In this document: one piece after another, positions 39,569-51,872 of the stretch
How positions within the stretch are numbered: the stretch's first letter is position 1
Layout of the letters: each line of letters starts with the position of its first letter
DNA from: Vibrio pacinii DSM 19139
GTDB taxonomy: Bacteria; Pseudomonadota; Gammaproteobacteria; Enterobacterales; Vibrionaceae
Assembly: GCF_000711795.1 (NCBI RefSeq)
Contig: NZ_JONH01000001.1
Location: 310,001-374,000 of the forward strand
DNA: 64,000 nt
Direction: 5' to 3'
Notes under the pieces: generated by a model
Told to the model about the DNA's origin: nothing
The model's input: the letters and a program-made list of their open reading frames with translations, nothing else
The model's database searches: none
Program-made: the position numbers and the translations under genes

Positions 39569-39871
39569 TTAGATATAAATATCGACACCAAGCATCTGAG
39601 AAAGTTCCTCGCGCTTGTTCTGATTCAACACGTTGAGGTACTCTTGCATGGCTTTGCGACCTCGCCCTTCAGGCAGATCATACTGTACTTGCGCTTTATG
39701 AATATCAGACTCGTTAACGTGACGGATAGAATGGGCCACCGCGTTTGCCACCTTACTAGGTTGACTAACTGGTGACTGGTTTTGCGACTTATTTGCCTCA
39801 TTCTTTTTGTTGGCCTTATTCGCTCGGTTGGGGCCAGGAATCGAAGGAGGTAATCCGTTAATTGATACCAT
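39569..39871 (-). CDS. Hypothetical protein (100 residues)
   Basis: I do not recognise the family. The N-terminal 45 residues are low complexity, rich in Asn, Lys, Pro and Ser, and probably disordered. The C-terminal half (VANAVAHSIRHVNESDIHKA, then GRGRKAMQEYLNVLNQNKREEL) looks like a small helical domain, ending in VDIYI. No signal peptide or membrane segment is seen. It lies between tsaB (34 bases upstream) and slp (25 bases downstream), in the same direction, so it is probably expressed with them. Confidence 0.75.
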   Translation of the reverse strand: MVSINGLPPSIPGPNRANKANKKNEANKSQNQSPVSQPSKVANAVAHSIRHVNESDIHKAQVQYDLPEGRGRKAMQEYLNVLNQNKREELSQMLGVDIYI

Positions 39872-39905
39872 ACTATCCGCTTATCTTAAGAGTCGTATGA
39901 CTCAG

Positions 39906-40607
39906 TTACTCTCTGCCAGGCAACTTCTTCCATGCAACAGTATCACGAAGATAAACTGGGCTCGCCTGCTCTGCATCGATGGTATTGCCTTTCGCTAGCT
40001 CAAACTTTGCCAGTTGAACAATATCTTCCGCATCAGGAAACAGCACCTCGCTCTGTTGAGTGGCAAACTTGACTTGGCCAAGTACCTCTGAGTATGCCTG
40101 CCAACCTGTTCCTGCGCTATACCATTGATGCTCATCAGAGTGACTATTTTGTGCCACTAACTGAGGCGGGAGCACAGCCTCTTCATCCACTGCCAACCAA
40201 GTGCCATCTTCTTGACGAAGATAGCGTGCCCAATACACTTCACTCATGCGCGCATCAATCGCTGTTGCAACCTGCTCTGCGCCATGTTTACGGTAAGCGC
40301 CTTGTGCCATAGCTGCTAACGTTGAAATACCTATCATGGGTAAATCAGCGCCAAATGATAAACCTTGTGCAATACCAATGCCAATCCGTACTCCAGTAAA
40401 GCTGCCAGGCCCACGTCCAAATGCCAATGCATCGAGATCAGTCAAGGTCAAACCGGCTTCTTTCAGCACCTCATCGACCATAGGTAGGATTTTCTTTGTA
40501 TGATCGCGCGGTGCAATTTCACTGCGCACATATACTTTGTCGTCGACTAAAAGAGCAACCGAACAGTTTTCAGTTGCTGTATCTAGAGCAAGGATCTTTA
40601 CACTCAT
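39906..40607 (-). CDS. tsaB: tRNA threonylcarbamoyladenosine biosynthesis protein TsaB
   Basis: 233 residues of the ASKHA fold, starting [16 protein letters not shown], with [20 protein letters not shown] typical of TsaB/YeaZ. TsaB is the scaffold partner of TsaD and TsaE in making t6A37 in tRNAs that read ANN codons. It lies 8 bases after yoaA, the same yoaA-tsaB-slp neighbourhood as in enteric bacteria. Confidence 0.95.
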   Translation of the reverse strand: MSVKILALDTATENCSVALLVDDKVYVRSEIAPRDHTKKILPMVDEVLKEAGLTLTDLDALAFGRGPGSFTGVRIGIGIAQGLSFGADLPMIGISTLAAMAQGAYRKHGAEQVATAIDARMSEVYWARYLRQEDGTWLAVDEEAVLPPQLVAQNSHSDEHQWYSAGTGWQAYSEVLGQVKFATQQSEVLFPDAEDIVQLAKFELAKGNTIDAEQASPVYLRDTVAWKKLPGRE

Positions 40608-40615
40608 TGATATCT

Positions 40616-42541
40616 CTAATTATTGATGTGTGATTGATGTTCAAGAAAGTCTTGTACCACAGCCAAATCTCTTGTGCGTGGTATCGGCGGCAGGCTCGCA
40701 ATAAATACTCCACCGTAGTCGCGAGTGACTAAGCGATTATCGCAAATAATCAGCGCGCCTTTATCTTTTTTGTCGCGTATCAGTCGTCCAACCCCTTGCT
40801 TTAAAGTGATCACCGCATCGGGGATCTGAACTTGAGCAAAAGGGTCACCGCCTTTTAATTGGCAATCTTCGATACGTGCTTTAAGCAAAGGATCGTCGGG
40901 GGCGGTAAACGGCAATTTGTCGATGATAACACAGCTAAGGGCATCACCTCTAACATCGATCCCCTCCCAAAATGCACCTGTGGCGACCAATAACGCATTA
41001 CCAAGCTCCATAAACTCAGCAAGGGTTTTCTGTTTACTGGTTTCGCCTTGCATCAGCACCGGCACAGTCAAGGTTTGCCTAAAGCGTTCTCCCAGCTCTT
41101 TCATCATACTGTGAGAGGTACATAAGAAAAAACATCGTCCTTGGTTTTGTTCAATCACCGGGCTCAACATCGTCACTAACTTTTCAGCCATTCCAGGACT
41201 ATTGGGCTCAGGTAGATAGCGAGGAACACACAAGCGCGCCTGACTTTGGTAATCAAATGGGCTTGGTAATGACATCTGCGCTTGAGGTTTCAAACCTAAC
41301 CGGGAAGTAAAATGGCCAAAATCATTATTAACCGCCAATGTCGCTGAAGTAAAAATCCACGCGCCTTGTTTCATCTCGATCTGTTCATGAAACTTATCGG
41401 CCACACTGAGCGGCGTAATGTGTAAACTGAAATGCCGAGGGGTGGTGTCATACCAATATGAGTAACCGGTAATCGATACGTCACAAACTCGGTCAAGACG
41501 TGCCTTAATTGTATTAGCACGTTCAAAGGCACTATCGAGTAATTGGCTGCGGCCGAGCGCTAATTTAAGCACTTCGATGACAAACTCTAGCGTCTCTTCC
41601 AACCGCCTTAACTCGCGGCCGATCGAGGGTGAAGCCAGTGCTTCACGCCAGTTACCACGAAAACCCGGTTCACCCAATACAATTCTTAAGTCCATGGCGG
41701 TTTGCAACAGTTTTTCACCCGCCTTCTGTAACTGACGCATATCCTTAGCCTCAGTACGATACGCAATTTCGATATCTTTACTCAGATCTTGAATTTGACG
41801 ACTCGACAAGGATTGACCAAAGTAATGGCTGGCAATATCAGGTAACTGATGGGCTTCATCAAAGATAAACACTTCTGCTTCAGGGATCAGTTCACCAAAC
41901 CCCGTTTCCTTGATCGCCAAATCGGCCAAAAACAGGTGGTGATTGACCACAACCACGTCGGCGTCTAACGCCCGTTTGCGCGCTTTAAGCACAAAGCAAT
42001 CTTGGTAACTTGGGCACTCTTTACCTAAGCAATTATCGTTAGTTGAGGTAATGGTGGGAATAATTGGGCTATCTTCAGCAATCGCATCGCAATCACCCAA
42101 ATCGCCACTTTTGGTTTCTGAGACCCAACTGCGAACTTTGACCAATTGGCTAAGCAATGTTGGATCAGAAGTTTGATTGTGACTTTCGACCATCTGGCGA
42201 CTTAAACGATCAAGACACAAGTAGTTCGCACGCCCTTTTAATAACGCCACTTGGCCATAAAAGCCTAATGCGTCGATCATTAACGGCAAGTCACGATGGA
42301 AAAGTTGCTCTTGGAGATTTTTCGAACCTGTACTGATAATGACTTTCTTGCCACTCAGCAATGCAGGAACCACATAAGCAAAGGTTTTGCCAGTACCTGT
42401 TCCAGCTTCGACCACCACTTGGGTCTGCTCTTTAATCGCCTTGGCAACCGATTCGGCCATATCGACTTGCGCCTGACGCGGTTGAAAGCCCGGAATCGCT
42501 TTACCTAGCGCTCCCTGCGCCGAGAAGGTCTTTGAAATCAT
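40616..42541 (-). CDS. yoaA: DinG-family ATP-dependent DNA helicase YoaA
   Basis: 641 residues, superfamily 2, XPD-like. Walker [16 protein letters not shown], four likely iron-sulfur cysteines (CLDRL near 115, then [12 protein letters not shown] at about 172-183), the DEAH box, and the C-terminal motifs [11 protein letters not shown] and [14 protein letters not shown] are present. In E. coli YoaA works with the HolC (chi) clamp-loader subunit at damaged replication forks. It is the first or second gene of the run leading to fadD. Confidence 0.93.
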   Translation of the reverse strand: MISKTFSAQGALGKAIPGFQPRQAQVDMAESVAKAIKEQTQVVVEAGTGTGKTFAYVVPALLSGKKVIISTGSKNLQEQLFHRDLPLMIDALGFYGQVALLKGRANYLCLDRLSRQMVESHNQTSDPTLLSQLVKVRSWVSETKSGDLGDCDAIAEDSPIIPTITSTNDNCLGKECPSYQDCFVLKARKRALDADVVVVNHHLFLADLAIKETGFGELIPEAEVFIFDEAHQLPDIASHYFGQSLSSRQIQDLSKDIEIAYRTEAKDMRQLQKAGEKLLQTAMDLRIVLGEPGFRGNWREALASPSIGRELRRLEETLEFVIEVLKLALGRSQLLDSAFERANTIKARLDRVCDVSITGYSYWYDTTPRHFSLHITPLSVADKFHEQIEMKQGAWIFTSATLAVNNDFGHFTSRLGLKPQAQMSLPSPFDYQSQARLCVPRYLPEPNSPGMAEKLVTMLSPVIEQNQGRCFFLCTSHSMMKELGERFRQTLTVPVLMQGETSKQKTLAEFMELGNALLVATGAFWEGIDVRGDALSCVIIDKLPFTAPDDPLLKARIEDCQLKGGDPFAQVQIPDAVITLKQGVGRLIRDKKDKGALIICDNRLVTRDYGGVFIASLPPIPRTRDLAVVQDFLEHQSHINN

Positions 42542-42594
42542 GAAACAGTATGAGGTTGAACAAGAGGTGGGTAATTATGGCAGCTTTCATACCA

Positions 42595-42619
42595 GGGCGC
42601 GAATGAGATTTTCGCGCCC
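42595..42619. other. Hairpin between 67-residue hypothetical gene and yoaA
   Basis: GGGCGCGAA and TTCGCGCCC form a perfect 9-bp stem with a 7-base loop. No T run follows on either strand, so it may be a weak terminator or an RNA stability element. Confidence 0.5.
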
Positions 42620-42635
42620 GAGCAATGTGACAAGG

Positions 42636-42839
42636 TTAACGTTTATTAAGGTAACGACTTAGCCACGCAGGCCCAGAAAAGCCACCTGGCTCTACTTCTG
42701 TCATTGCGCGTGCCGCCTCACTTGGGGATGTTTTGTTTTCCCACATTTGATCGAGAATTTCTTCGTCTAATTCTTTTCCGCCAGTTAGAGCACTGACACG
42801 CTCAGAATAAAGCTTACGGGCTAATAGCTCTTTATCCAT
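42636..42839 (-). CDS. Hypothetical protein (67 residues)
   Basis: A small soluble protein beginning MDKELLARKLYSERVSALTGG and ending GPAWLSRYLNKR. The ATG at 42839 follows AGGTGGT at good spacing; a longer start at 42848 is less likely. It is charged and helix-prone with no membrane segment. Family unknown to me. It reads toward yoaA and is separated from it by a hairpin. Confidence 0.75.
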   Translation of the reverse strand: MDKELLARKLYSERVSALTGGKELDEEILDQMWENKTSPSEAARAMTEVEPGGFSGPAWLSRYLNKR

Positions 42840-42892
42840 AAATACCACCTAGAAACACGCTAAACAGAGCAAAAAATTCAAACAAAACACTA

Positions 42893-42908
42893 AGCCAAAC
42901 GGTTAACT
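42893..42908. promoter_or_regulatory. PurR-like operator candidate
   Basis: AGCCAAACGGTTAACT matches the PurR consensus (ACGCAAACGTTTGCGT) at 10 of 16 positions, including the central CAAACG-TT core. It lies 130 bases upstream of purU, which produces formate for purine synthesis. Speculative. Confidence 0.3.
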
Positions 42909-43037
42909 TAGATTATTTGTTGAAACCTTTTCGATATTAGTTTAATTGTAGCTTCAATAATGAGGGAGAGCTCACCGTTCGAGTCCCCTGTAAAAATTCA
43001 CAAGTCGAAAAAAATAATTCACGGAAGTTCTGACCAA

Positions 43038-43871
43038 ATGGAAAAGAAAACACTACTGACGCACTGTACAGACGCGCCCGGTCTTATCGCTAAGATCACC
43101 AATATCTGTTACAAACACCAACTCAATATCGTACACAACAACGAATTTGTCGATAATACCAGTGGGCACTTTTTCATGCGCACTGAGCTTGAAGGCTATT
43201 TTAACGATACCACCTTTCTGGCCGATCTTGATCAAGCACTGCCACAAGGAACTAAGCGTCAACTGATTGGTTCAGACCGTAAACGCATCGTTATTCTCGT
43301 CACCAAAGAAGCACACTGCTTAGGTGATATTTTAATGAAGAATTATGATGGGAGCCTTGATGTAGAAATCGCGGCAGTCGTCGGCAACTACGACAAATTA
43401 CAGAGCCTCACTGAGCGCTTCGACATTCCTTACCATCATGTTTCGCATCAAGGCTTAAATCGTGAAGAGCACGAGAAGAAACTGCTGGCAGTGGTTGAAC
43501 AGTATCAACCGAATTACTTAGTCTTGGCCAAGTATATGCGTGTCCTAACCCCCTCTTTTGTTGAAAAGTATCATCATAAAATCATCAACATTCACCACAG
43601 CTTTTTACCTGCGTTTATCGGGGCGAAACCTTATCAACAAGCGTATGAGCGTGGCGTAAAGATCATTGGTGCAACCGCGCACTTCGTGACCAATGATCTT
43701 GATGAAGGCCCGATCATCAAACAAGACGTCATTCCGGTCGATCATAACTTTAGCGCTCAAGATATGGCCCAAGCAGGCCGTGACGTCGAAAAAAATGTCC
43801 TAAGTAAAGCACTCAATAAAGTGCTTAATGACCATGTCTTTGTCTACGGCAATAAAACCGTCATTTTGTAA
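43038..43871 (+). CDS. purU: Formyltetrahydrofolate deformylase
   Basis: 277 residues from the ATG at 43038; an in-frame ATG at 42960 would add 26 residues that homologues lack. An N-terminal ACT domain (TDAPGLIAKITNICYKHQLN) precedes the formyltransferase-like catalytic domain with NIHHSFLPAFIGAKPY and GATAHFVTNDLDEGPII. PurU releases formate from 10-formyl-tetrahydrofolate, supplying PurT and balancing one-carbon pools; in E. coli it responds to methionine and glycine. Confidence 0.95.
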   Translation: MEKKTLLTHCTDAPGLIAKITNICYKHQLNIVHNNEFVDNTSGHFFMRTELEGYFNDTTFLADLDQALPQGTKRQLIGSDRKRIVILVTKEAHCLGDILMKNYDGSLDVEIAAVVGNYDKLQSLTERFDIPYHHVSHQGLNREEHEKKLLAVVEQYQPNYLVLAKYMRVLTPSFVEKYHHKIINIHHSFLPAFIGAKPYQQAYERGVKIIGATAHFVTNDLDEGPIIKQDVIPVDHNFSAQDMAQAGRDVEKNVLSKALNKVLNDHVFVYGNKTVIL

Positions 43872-43878
43872 CGTCTCC

Positions 43879-43911
43879 AAAAAAACAAAGGCTTCCGCTC
43901 GGAAGCCTTTG
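43879..43911. terminator. Terminator between purU and fadH
   Basis: CAAAGGCTTCC pairs with GGAAGCCTTTG around GCTC. The minus strand continues with a T run, so it is clearest as the fadH terminator; it may also stop purU. Confidence 0.85.
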
Positions 43912-43925
43912 TCATTGATTTGCAA

Positions 43926-45941
<2,016 letters not shown>

Positions 45942-45954
45942 TTAACTCTTTTCT

Positions 45955-45975
45955 TATTGTGGTCTGACCACAATA
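45955..45975. promoter_or_regulatory. FadR operator in front of fadH
   Basis: A 21-base perfect palindrome with arms TATTGTGGTC and GACCACAATA around a single T. Its centre TGGTCTGACCA equals the FadR core (TGGTCNGACCA). Its position at the fadH start suggests repression, lifted by long-chain acyl-CoA. Confidence 0.8.
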
Positions 45976-46138
45976 AAATCATCGTAATTAAAAATCAAAC
46001 AGTCGTTTACATTTTTGTAACACCGATCAATCTAACAGTTGTTTGGCTATACGAGTTTGAGTAGGATGTAACTTATCTGATTTTATAAGGTCTTACAGCG
46101 AATAAGCCTTAAACTGCGCAATACGCAGCGGAGACATA

Positions 46139-47989
46139 ATGAAAAATATTTTTAAGTTTATTGGCATGCTTTTTAAAGGGGTGTGGAAACTACTCTCCTT
46201 TGTACGTATTGCTCTCGTCAATCTGGTTTTCCTAGCCAGTATCGGCGCTATCTATTTCCTTTACACTAGCGCTGAAACGCCGGTTCCTACCGTACCGACT
46301 AAATCAGCGTTGATTCTCAATATTTCAGGGCCAATTGTTGAACAATCAAGTTATGTTAACCCAATGGACTCTGTAACTGGCTCTTTGTTTGGTCAAGACC
46401 TACCTAGAGAGAATGTGCTGTTCGAGATAGTCGATACGATTCGCCACGCCAAAGATGACAATAAGGTCAGCGGCATCGTATTAGCATTGAGCGACATGCC
46501 AGAAACGAATTTAACCAAACTGCGCTACATTGCTAAAGCACTGAACGAGTTCAAAGCCTCTGGCAAACCGATTTACGCGGTTGGGGATATGTATAATCAG
46601 AGCCAATATTATTTGGCCAGTTACGCTGATAAGATCTACCTGGCACCCGATGGTGCGGTCATGCTTAAAGGTTACAGCGCCTATTCGATGTATTACAAAA
46701 CTTTGTTAGAGAACCTCGACGTTAACACTCACGTTTTCCGAGTTGGCACCTACAAGTCGGCAATTGAACCTTTTGTGCGCGATAACATGTCAGAAGCGGC
46801 CAAAGAGTCCGCTTCTAATTGGTTAGGTCAACTGTGGGGTTCCTACATTGATGATGTCGCTTCTAACCGTCAACTTGCCCCTGACGCCTTAACTCCTGAC
46901 ATGGACAAATTTTTAGCCTTACTCAAGCAAAACAACGGAGATTTAGCTGCTCTGTCGCTGAACGTAGGATTGGTCGATACCCTGGCCACTCGCCAACAAG
47001 TTCGTAAAGCGCTAATGGAAGTGTTCGGTAGCAATGGGGAAGACAGCTATAACCATGTCGATTACTACCAATACCTCACCACAATGACGCCTGATTTTAA
47101 CCTCGCCAACGATGATATTGCAGTGGTGGTGGCAAGTGGCGCAATCATGGATGGCTCTCAACCACGTGGTACGGTTGGTGGAGATACTGTCGCGGCACTG
47201 CTACGCCAAGCTCGTACGGATGACAAAGTCAAAGCCGTGGTATTGCGCGTTGATAGCCCGGGCGGGAGCGCTTTTGCTTCAGAGGTAATACGTAACGAAG
47301 TCGATGCATTAAAAGAGGCCGGAAAACCGGTTGTGGTGTCAATGTCTAGTCTCGCTGCATCGGGCGGTTACTGGATTTCCATGAGTGCAGACAGCATTGT
47401 CGCTCAACCAACAACATTGACTGGCTCGATTGGTATCTTCAGTGTTATCACTACCTTTGAAAAAGGCTTAAACAAACTCGGTATCTATACTGATGGTATC
47501 GGCACCTCTCCATTCTCAGATGTCGGTATTACCACCGGATTATCTGCAGGGGCAGCCGAGGCTTTCCAAATGGGCATCGAGCATGGTTACAGCCGCTTTA
47601 TTGGCTTAGTGAGTCAATCACGAGGCATCCCGCTGCAACAAGTAGACGATATCGCGCAAGGTCGTGTATGGACTGGCCAAGATGCGCTTAAATTAGGCTT
47701 AATCGATAAAATCGGTGATTTTGATGATGCGGTTGCGTTAGCCGCTCAACTTGCCGATGTTGAACAATACAACCTGTACTGGGTTGAAGAGCCTCTGTCA
47801 CCCGCACAGCAGTTTATCCAAGACTTCATCAATCAAGTTCAGGTTAAATTTGGTTTTGATGTAAATAGCTATCTACCAGCAGCGCTACAGCCGATCGCCA
47901 CTCAAGTGTTACAAGATGCCGATATGCTACAAAGCTTCAATGACCCTAAAGGTCACTACGCATTCTGCCTTAACTGTCAGATTCAATAA
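46139..47989 (+). CDS. sppA: Signal peptide peptidase SppA (67 kDa type)
   Basis: 616 residues, matching the long enterobacterial form built from two S49 repeats. One N-terminal membrane segment (VRIALVNLVFLASIGAIYFLY) anchors it. The catalytic lysine is in the first repeat (GTYKSAIEPF), and the serine is in the second (SMSSLAASGGYWIS). It degrades cleaved signal peptides in the periplasmic leaflet. GGAG precedes the ATG. Confidence 0.95.
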   Translation: MKNIFKFIGMLFKGVWKLLSFVRIALVNLVFLASIGAIYFLYTSAETPVPTVPTKSALILNISGPIVEQSSYVNPMDSVTGSLFGQDLPRENVLFEIVDTIRHAKDDNKVSGIVLALSDMPETNLTKLRYIAKALNEFKASGKPIYAVGDMYNQSQYYLASYADKIYLAPDGAVMLKGYSAYSMYYKTLLENLDVNTHVFRVGTYKSAIEPFVRDNMSEAAKESASNWLGQLWGSYIDDVASNRQLAPDALTPDMDKFLALLKQNNGDLAALSLNVGLVDTLATRQQVRKALMEVFGSNGEDSYNHVDYYQYLTTMTPDFNLANDDIAVVVASGAIMDGSQPRGTVGGDTVAALLRQARTDDKVKAVVLRVDSPGGSAFASEVIRNEVDALKEAGKPVVVSMSSLAASGGYWISMSADSIVAQPTTLTGSIGIFSVITTFEKGLNKLGIYTDGIGTSPFSDVGITTGLSAGAAEAFQMGIEHGYSRFIGLVSQSRGIPLQQVDDIAQGRVWTGQDALKLGLIDKIGDFDDAVALAAQLADVEQYNLYWVEEPLSPAQQFIQDFINQVQVKFGFDVNSYLPAALQPIATQVLQDADMLQSFNDPKGHYAFCLNCQIQ

Positions 47990-48033
47990 CACTAGTCGAC
48001 AAACATCACTGCACTGCTGAGCAGTCAATAATT

Positions 48034-48065
48034 AAGGGGGATTCCTGTGCGAAATCCCCCTTTTT
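48034..48065 (+). terminator. Terminator after sppA
   Basis: AAGGGGGATT pairs with AATCCCCCTT over a 9-base loop, followed by TTT. Lies 45 bases after the stop. Confidence 0.9.
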
Positions 48066-48128
48066 ATTGGCCTCGATTACGTTATAATTCGTCGCTCTGT
48101 TCCCCTACAAAATAACCGGTTTCAAGCA

Positions 48129-49145
48129 ATGGCTAGAAAACATATTTATATCGCTTACACTGGCGGTACCATTGGCATGCAAAAATCCCATGACCACGGC
48201 TATGTGCCAGTAGCAGGCTTCATGGAAAAACAACTCGCAAGCATGCCTGAGTTTCATCGCCCTGAAATGCCAGAGTTCACTATTCACGAGTACGAACCGC
48301 TGATTGATTCATCTGACATGACTCCGGCAGATTGGCAGCAAATCGCTGATGATATTCGTCATAACTACGATAAATACGATGGCTTTGTAATTTTGCATGG
48401 TACCGACACCATGGCGTACACCGCCTCTGCTTTATCATTTATGTTAGAGAACCTCGCGAAACCAGTTATTGTCACTGGCTCGCAAATTCCCCTTGCGGAA
48501 CTGCGCTCTGATGGCCAAGCCAACTTACTTAATGCTTTGCATATCGCCGCGAATTACCCAATCAATGAAGTCACTCTGTTTTTCAATAATAAGCTAATGC
48601 GCGGTAACCGCAGCACCAAATCGCACGCCGATGGTTTTAATGCTTTCACTTCTCCAAACTTGCCGCCGTTGCTGGAAGCCGGGATTAACATTCAAATCAG
48701 CAATGATATTAAAGTGGATGCAAAACCCGATGGTGACTTTACCGTGCATGACATCACGCCACAGCCAATCGGTGTGATCACCATGTATCCAGGCATTTCC
48801 CATGAAGTGATTCGTAACACTCTACTTCAACCGGTTAACGCCATGATTTTACTCACCTTTGGTGTCGGTAATGCACCGCAAAACCCAGAACTGCTAGCGC
48901 ACCTTAAAGATGCCTCACAGCGCGGTGTTATCGTGGTTAACTTAACTCAATGTCTCGCAGGAAAAGTCAATATGGGTGGCTACGCGACAGGTTGTGCGTT
49001 GGCTGAAGCCGGAGTGATCAGTGGCTATGATATGACGCCAGAAGCGGCACTGGCGAAACTTCACTACCTATTGAGTCAAGGTCTAAGCTACGAGCAAGTC
49101 AAAGTCAAAATGCAGCAAGTGCTGCGCGGCGAGATGACAATTTAA
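48129..49145 (+). CDS. ansA: L-asparaginase I (cytoplasmic)
   Basis: 338 residues, equal to E. coli AnsA. The two active-site threonine motifs are YTGGTIGM near the start and ILHGTDTMAYT at about 90-100. No signal peptide, so it is the cytoplasmic type I enzyme that converts asparagine to aspartate and ammonia. It follows sppA, as in enteric bacteria. Confidence 0.95.
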   Translation: MARKHIYIAYTGGTIGMQKSHDHGYVPVAGFMEKQLASMPEFHRPEMPEFTIHEYEPLIDSSDMTPADWQQIADDIRHNYDKYDGFVILHGTDTMAYTASALSFMLENLAKPVIVTGSQIPLAELRSDGQANLLNALHIAANYPINEVTLFFNNKLMRGNRSTKSHADGFNAFTSPNLPPLLEAGINIQISNDIKVDAKPDGDFTVHDITPQPIGVITMYPGISHEVIRNTLLQPVNAMILLTFGVGNAPQNPELLAHLKDASQRGVIVVNLTQCLAGKVNMGGYATGCALAEAGVISGYDMTPEAALAKLHYLLSQGLSYEQVKVKMQQVLRGEMTI

Positions 49146-49160
49146 CAGACAATGATATAC

Positions 49161-49184
49161 AAACCGGCTCAGGCCGGTTTTTTT
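49161..49184 (+). terminator. Terminator after ansA
   Basis: AAACCGGC-TCAG-GCCGGTTT followed by TTTT, 16 bases after the stop. Confidence 0.95.
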
Positions 49185-49245
49185 ACACTTGACGTAAAAG
49201 GTTGTTGATCAGAGGATTGGCAATCATTATTTAGGGAGAGCAATG

Positions 49246-50121
49246 ATGGAAATTAACAATGTCGCTTTTATTGGTTTAGGTGTCATGGGGTACCCAATGG
49301 CGGGCCACTTAGCGAAAGCGGGATTTGATACTCGCGTTTATAACCGCACTGAGTCCAAAGCAATTCAATGGACAAATGAATTCGGTGGTAAGTCTGCAAA
49401 CACCCCACATGCGGCAGCAAAGGAGTGCGATGCGGTTGCTATCTGCGTTGGCAATGACGACGATGTTCGTAGCGTTGTTTTCGGCCAAGAGGGCGTTCTT
49501 GCGGGGATGAAAGCAGGTTCAATCCTTGTTGATCATACCACCACCTCTGCCGAACTGGCGCAAGAGATCGCGCAAGCTTGTGCAGAGAAAGGGGTTCATT
49601 TTGTCGATGCTCCTGTCTCTGGCGGTCAAGCGGGCGCCGAAAATGGTGCGCTAACCATTATGTGCGGTGGCGAACCTAGCGTATTTGCAGCCCTCTCTTC
49701 ACTCTTCGATGCTTATGGCAAACAAGCGGTGCTGCTTGGTGCTAATGGCCAAGGTCAACGCTGCAAAATGGTCAATCAAATCTGCATTGCCGGGATCTTA
49801 CAGGGTTTGAGCGAAGCACTTCAACTTGCTCAATCAGCAAATCTTGATGTAGAGCAGGTTGTTAACGTGCTTAAACATGGTGCTGCTGGTTCTTGGCAGA
49901 TGGAAAACCGCGCCGTGACTATGTCACGTGGCGAGTTTGATTTTGGCTTTGCGATTGATTGGATGCGTAAAGACTTAGGGATATGTCTCAATGAAGCCGA
50001 GAAAAACAATCTAGATTTGACTATGACTCAACAAGTCGATGCAATGTATCAATCACTGCAAGCACAAGGATTGGGACGAATGGATACATCGGTACTTATT
50101 AAGGCGTATCAAAACAAATAA
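49246..50121 (+). CDS. NAD(P)-dependent beta-hydroxyacid dehydrogenase family protein
   Basis: About 291 residues. The Rossmann motif FIGLGVMGYPMAGHLAKAG, the DAPVSGGQAGAENGALTIMCGG substrate region (split around 120-141) and the catalytic lysine in RCKMVNQI place it with 3-hydroxyisobutyrate dehydrogenases, tartronate semialdehyde reductase and glyoxylate or succinate-semialdehyde reductases. The exact substrate cannot be told. Of two adjacent ATGs the second (49246) has better spacing from GGGAGAG. Confidence 0.88.
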   Translation: MEINNVAFIGLGVMGYPMAGHLAKAGFDTRVYNRTESKAIQWTNEFGGKSANTPHAAAKECDAVAICVGNDDDVRSVVFGQEGVLAGMKAGSILVDHTTTSAELAQEIAQACAEKGVHFVDAPVSGGQAGAENGALTIMCGGEPSVFAALSSLFDAYGKQAVLLGANGQGQRCKMVNQICIAGILQGLSEALQLAQSANLDVEQVVNVLKHGAAGSWQMENRAVTMSRGEFDFGFAIDWMRKDLGICLNEAEKNNLDLTMTQQVDAMYQSLQAQGLGRMDTSVLIKAYQNK

Positions 50122-50130
50122 TCAGCAAGC

Positions 50131-50157
50131 CACAGAGGCGAATTACTCGCCTCTGTG
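50131..50157. terminator. Hairpin between convergent dehydrogenase and aminopeptidase genes
   Basis: CACAGAGGCGA and TCGCCTCTGTG form a perfect 11-bp stem with a 5-base loop between two stop codons. T runs are weak on both sides, but the location suggests a shared terminator. Confidence 0.65.
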
Positions 50158-50165
50158 ATTGGTGC

Positions 50166-51698
<1,533 letters not shown>

Positions 51699-51820
51699 TT
51701 AAAGCCCTTTAAAGTTAGGGTAATTATACTAGTAACGAGAACTGTTCGCTTTCTCTTAAGGTGTAAGCTAGGTTTGTCACTGAATCAACAATAAAGATAA
51801 ATATTATTAAAAATCATAAA

Positions 51821-51865
51821 CTTAAAAACAATTGAGCTAGAGAGCCAACACTCTCTCCCTAGCTC
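51821..51865 (-). terminator. Terminator after the serine protease gene
   Basis: GAGCTAG and CTAGCTC close a stem with further GAG/CTC pairing inside; the minus strand then runs AATTGTTTTT. Eight bases past the protease stop, so the aminopeptidase is probably transcribed separately. Confidence 0.55.
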
Positions 51866-51872
51866 CGAAACA

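Noticed and set aside
42977..42987. tRNA T-loop-like GTTCGAGTCCC in the purU leader
   Set aside because: The flanking bases do not form the 5-bp T stem and no D arm, anticodon arm or acceptor stem is present.
42960..43037. Glycine or tetrahydrofolate riboswitch in front of purU
   Set aside because: A GGGAGAG word is present but no conserved core or pairing scheme of either riboswitch could be traced.
42960..43037. N-terminal extension of PurU
   Set aside because: The 26 extra residues are lysine and serine-rich with no family counterpart, and lie in the leader.
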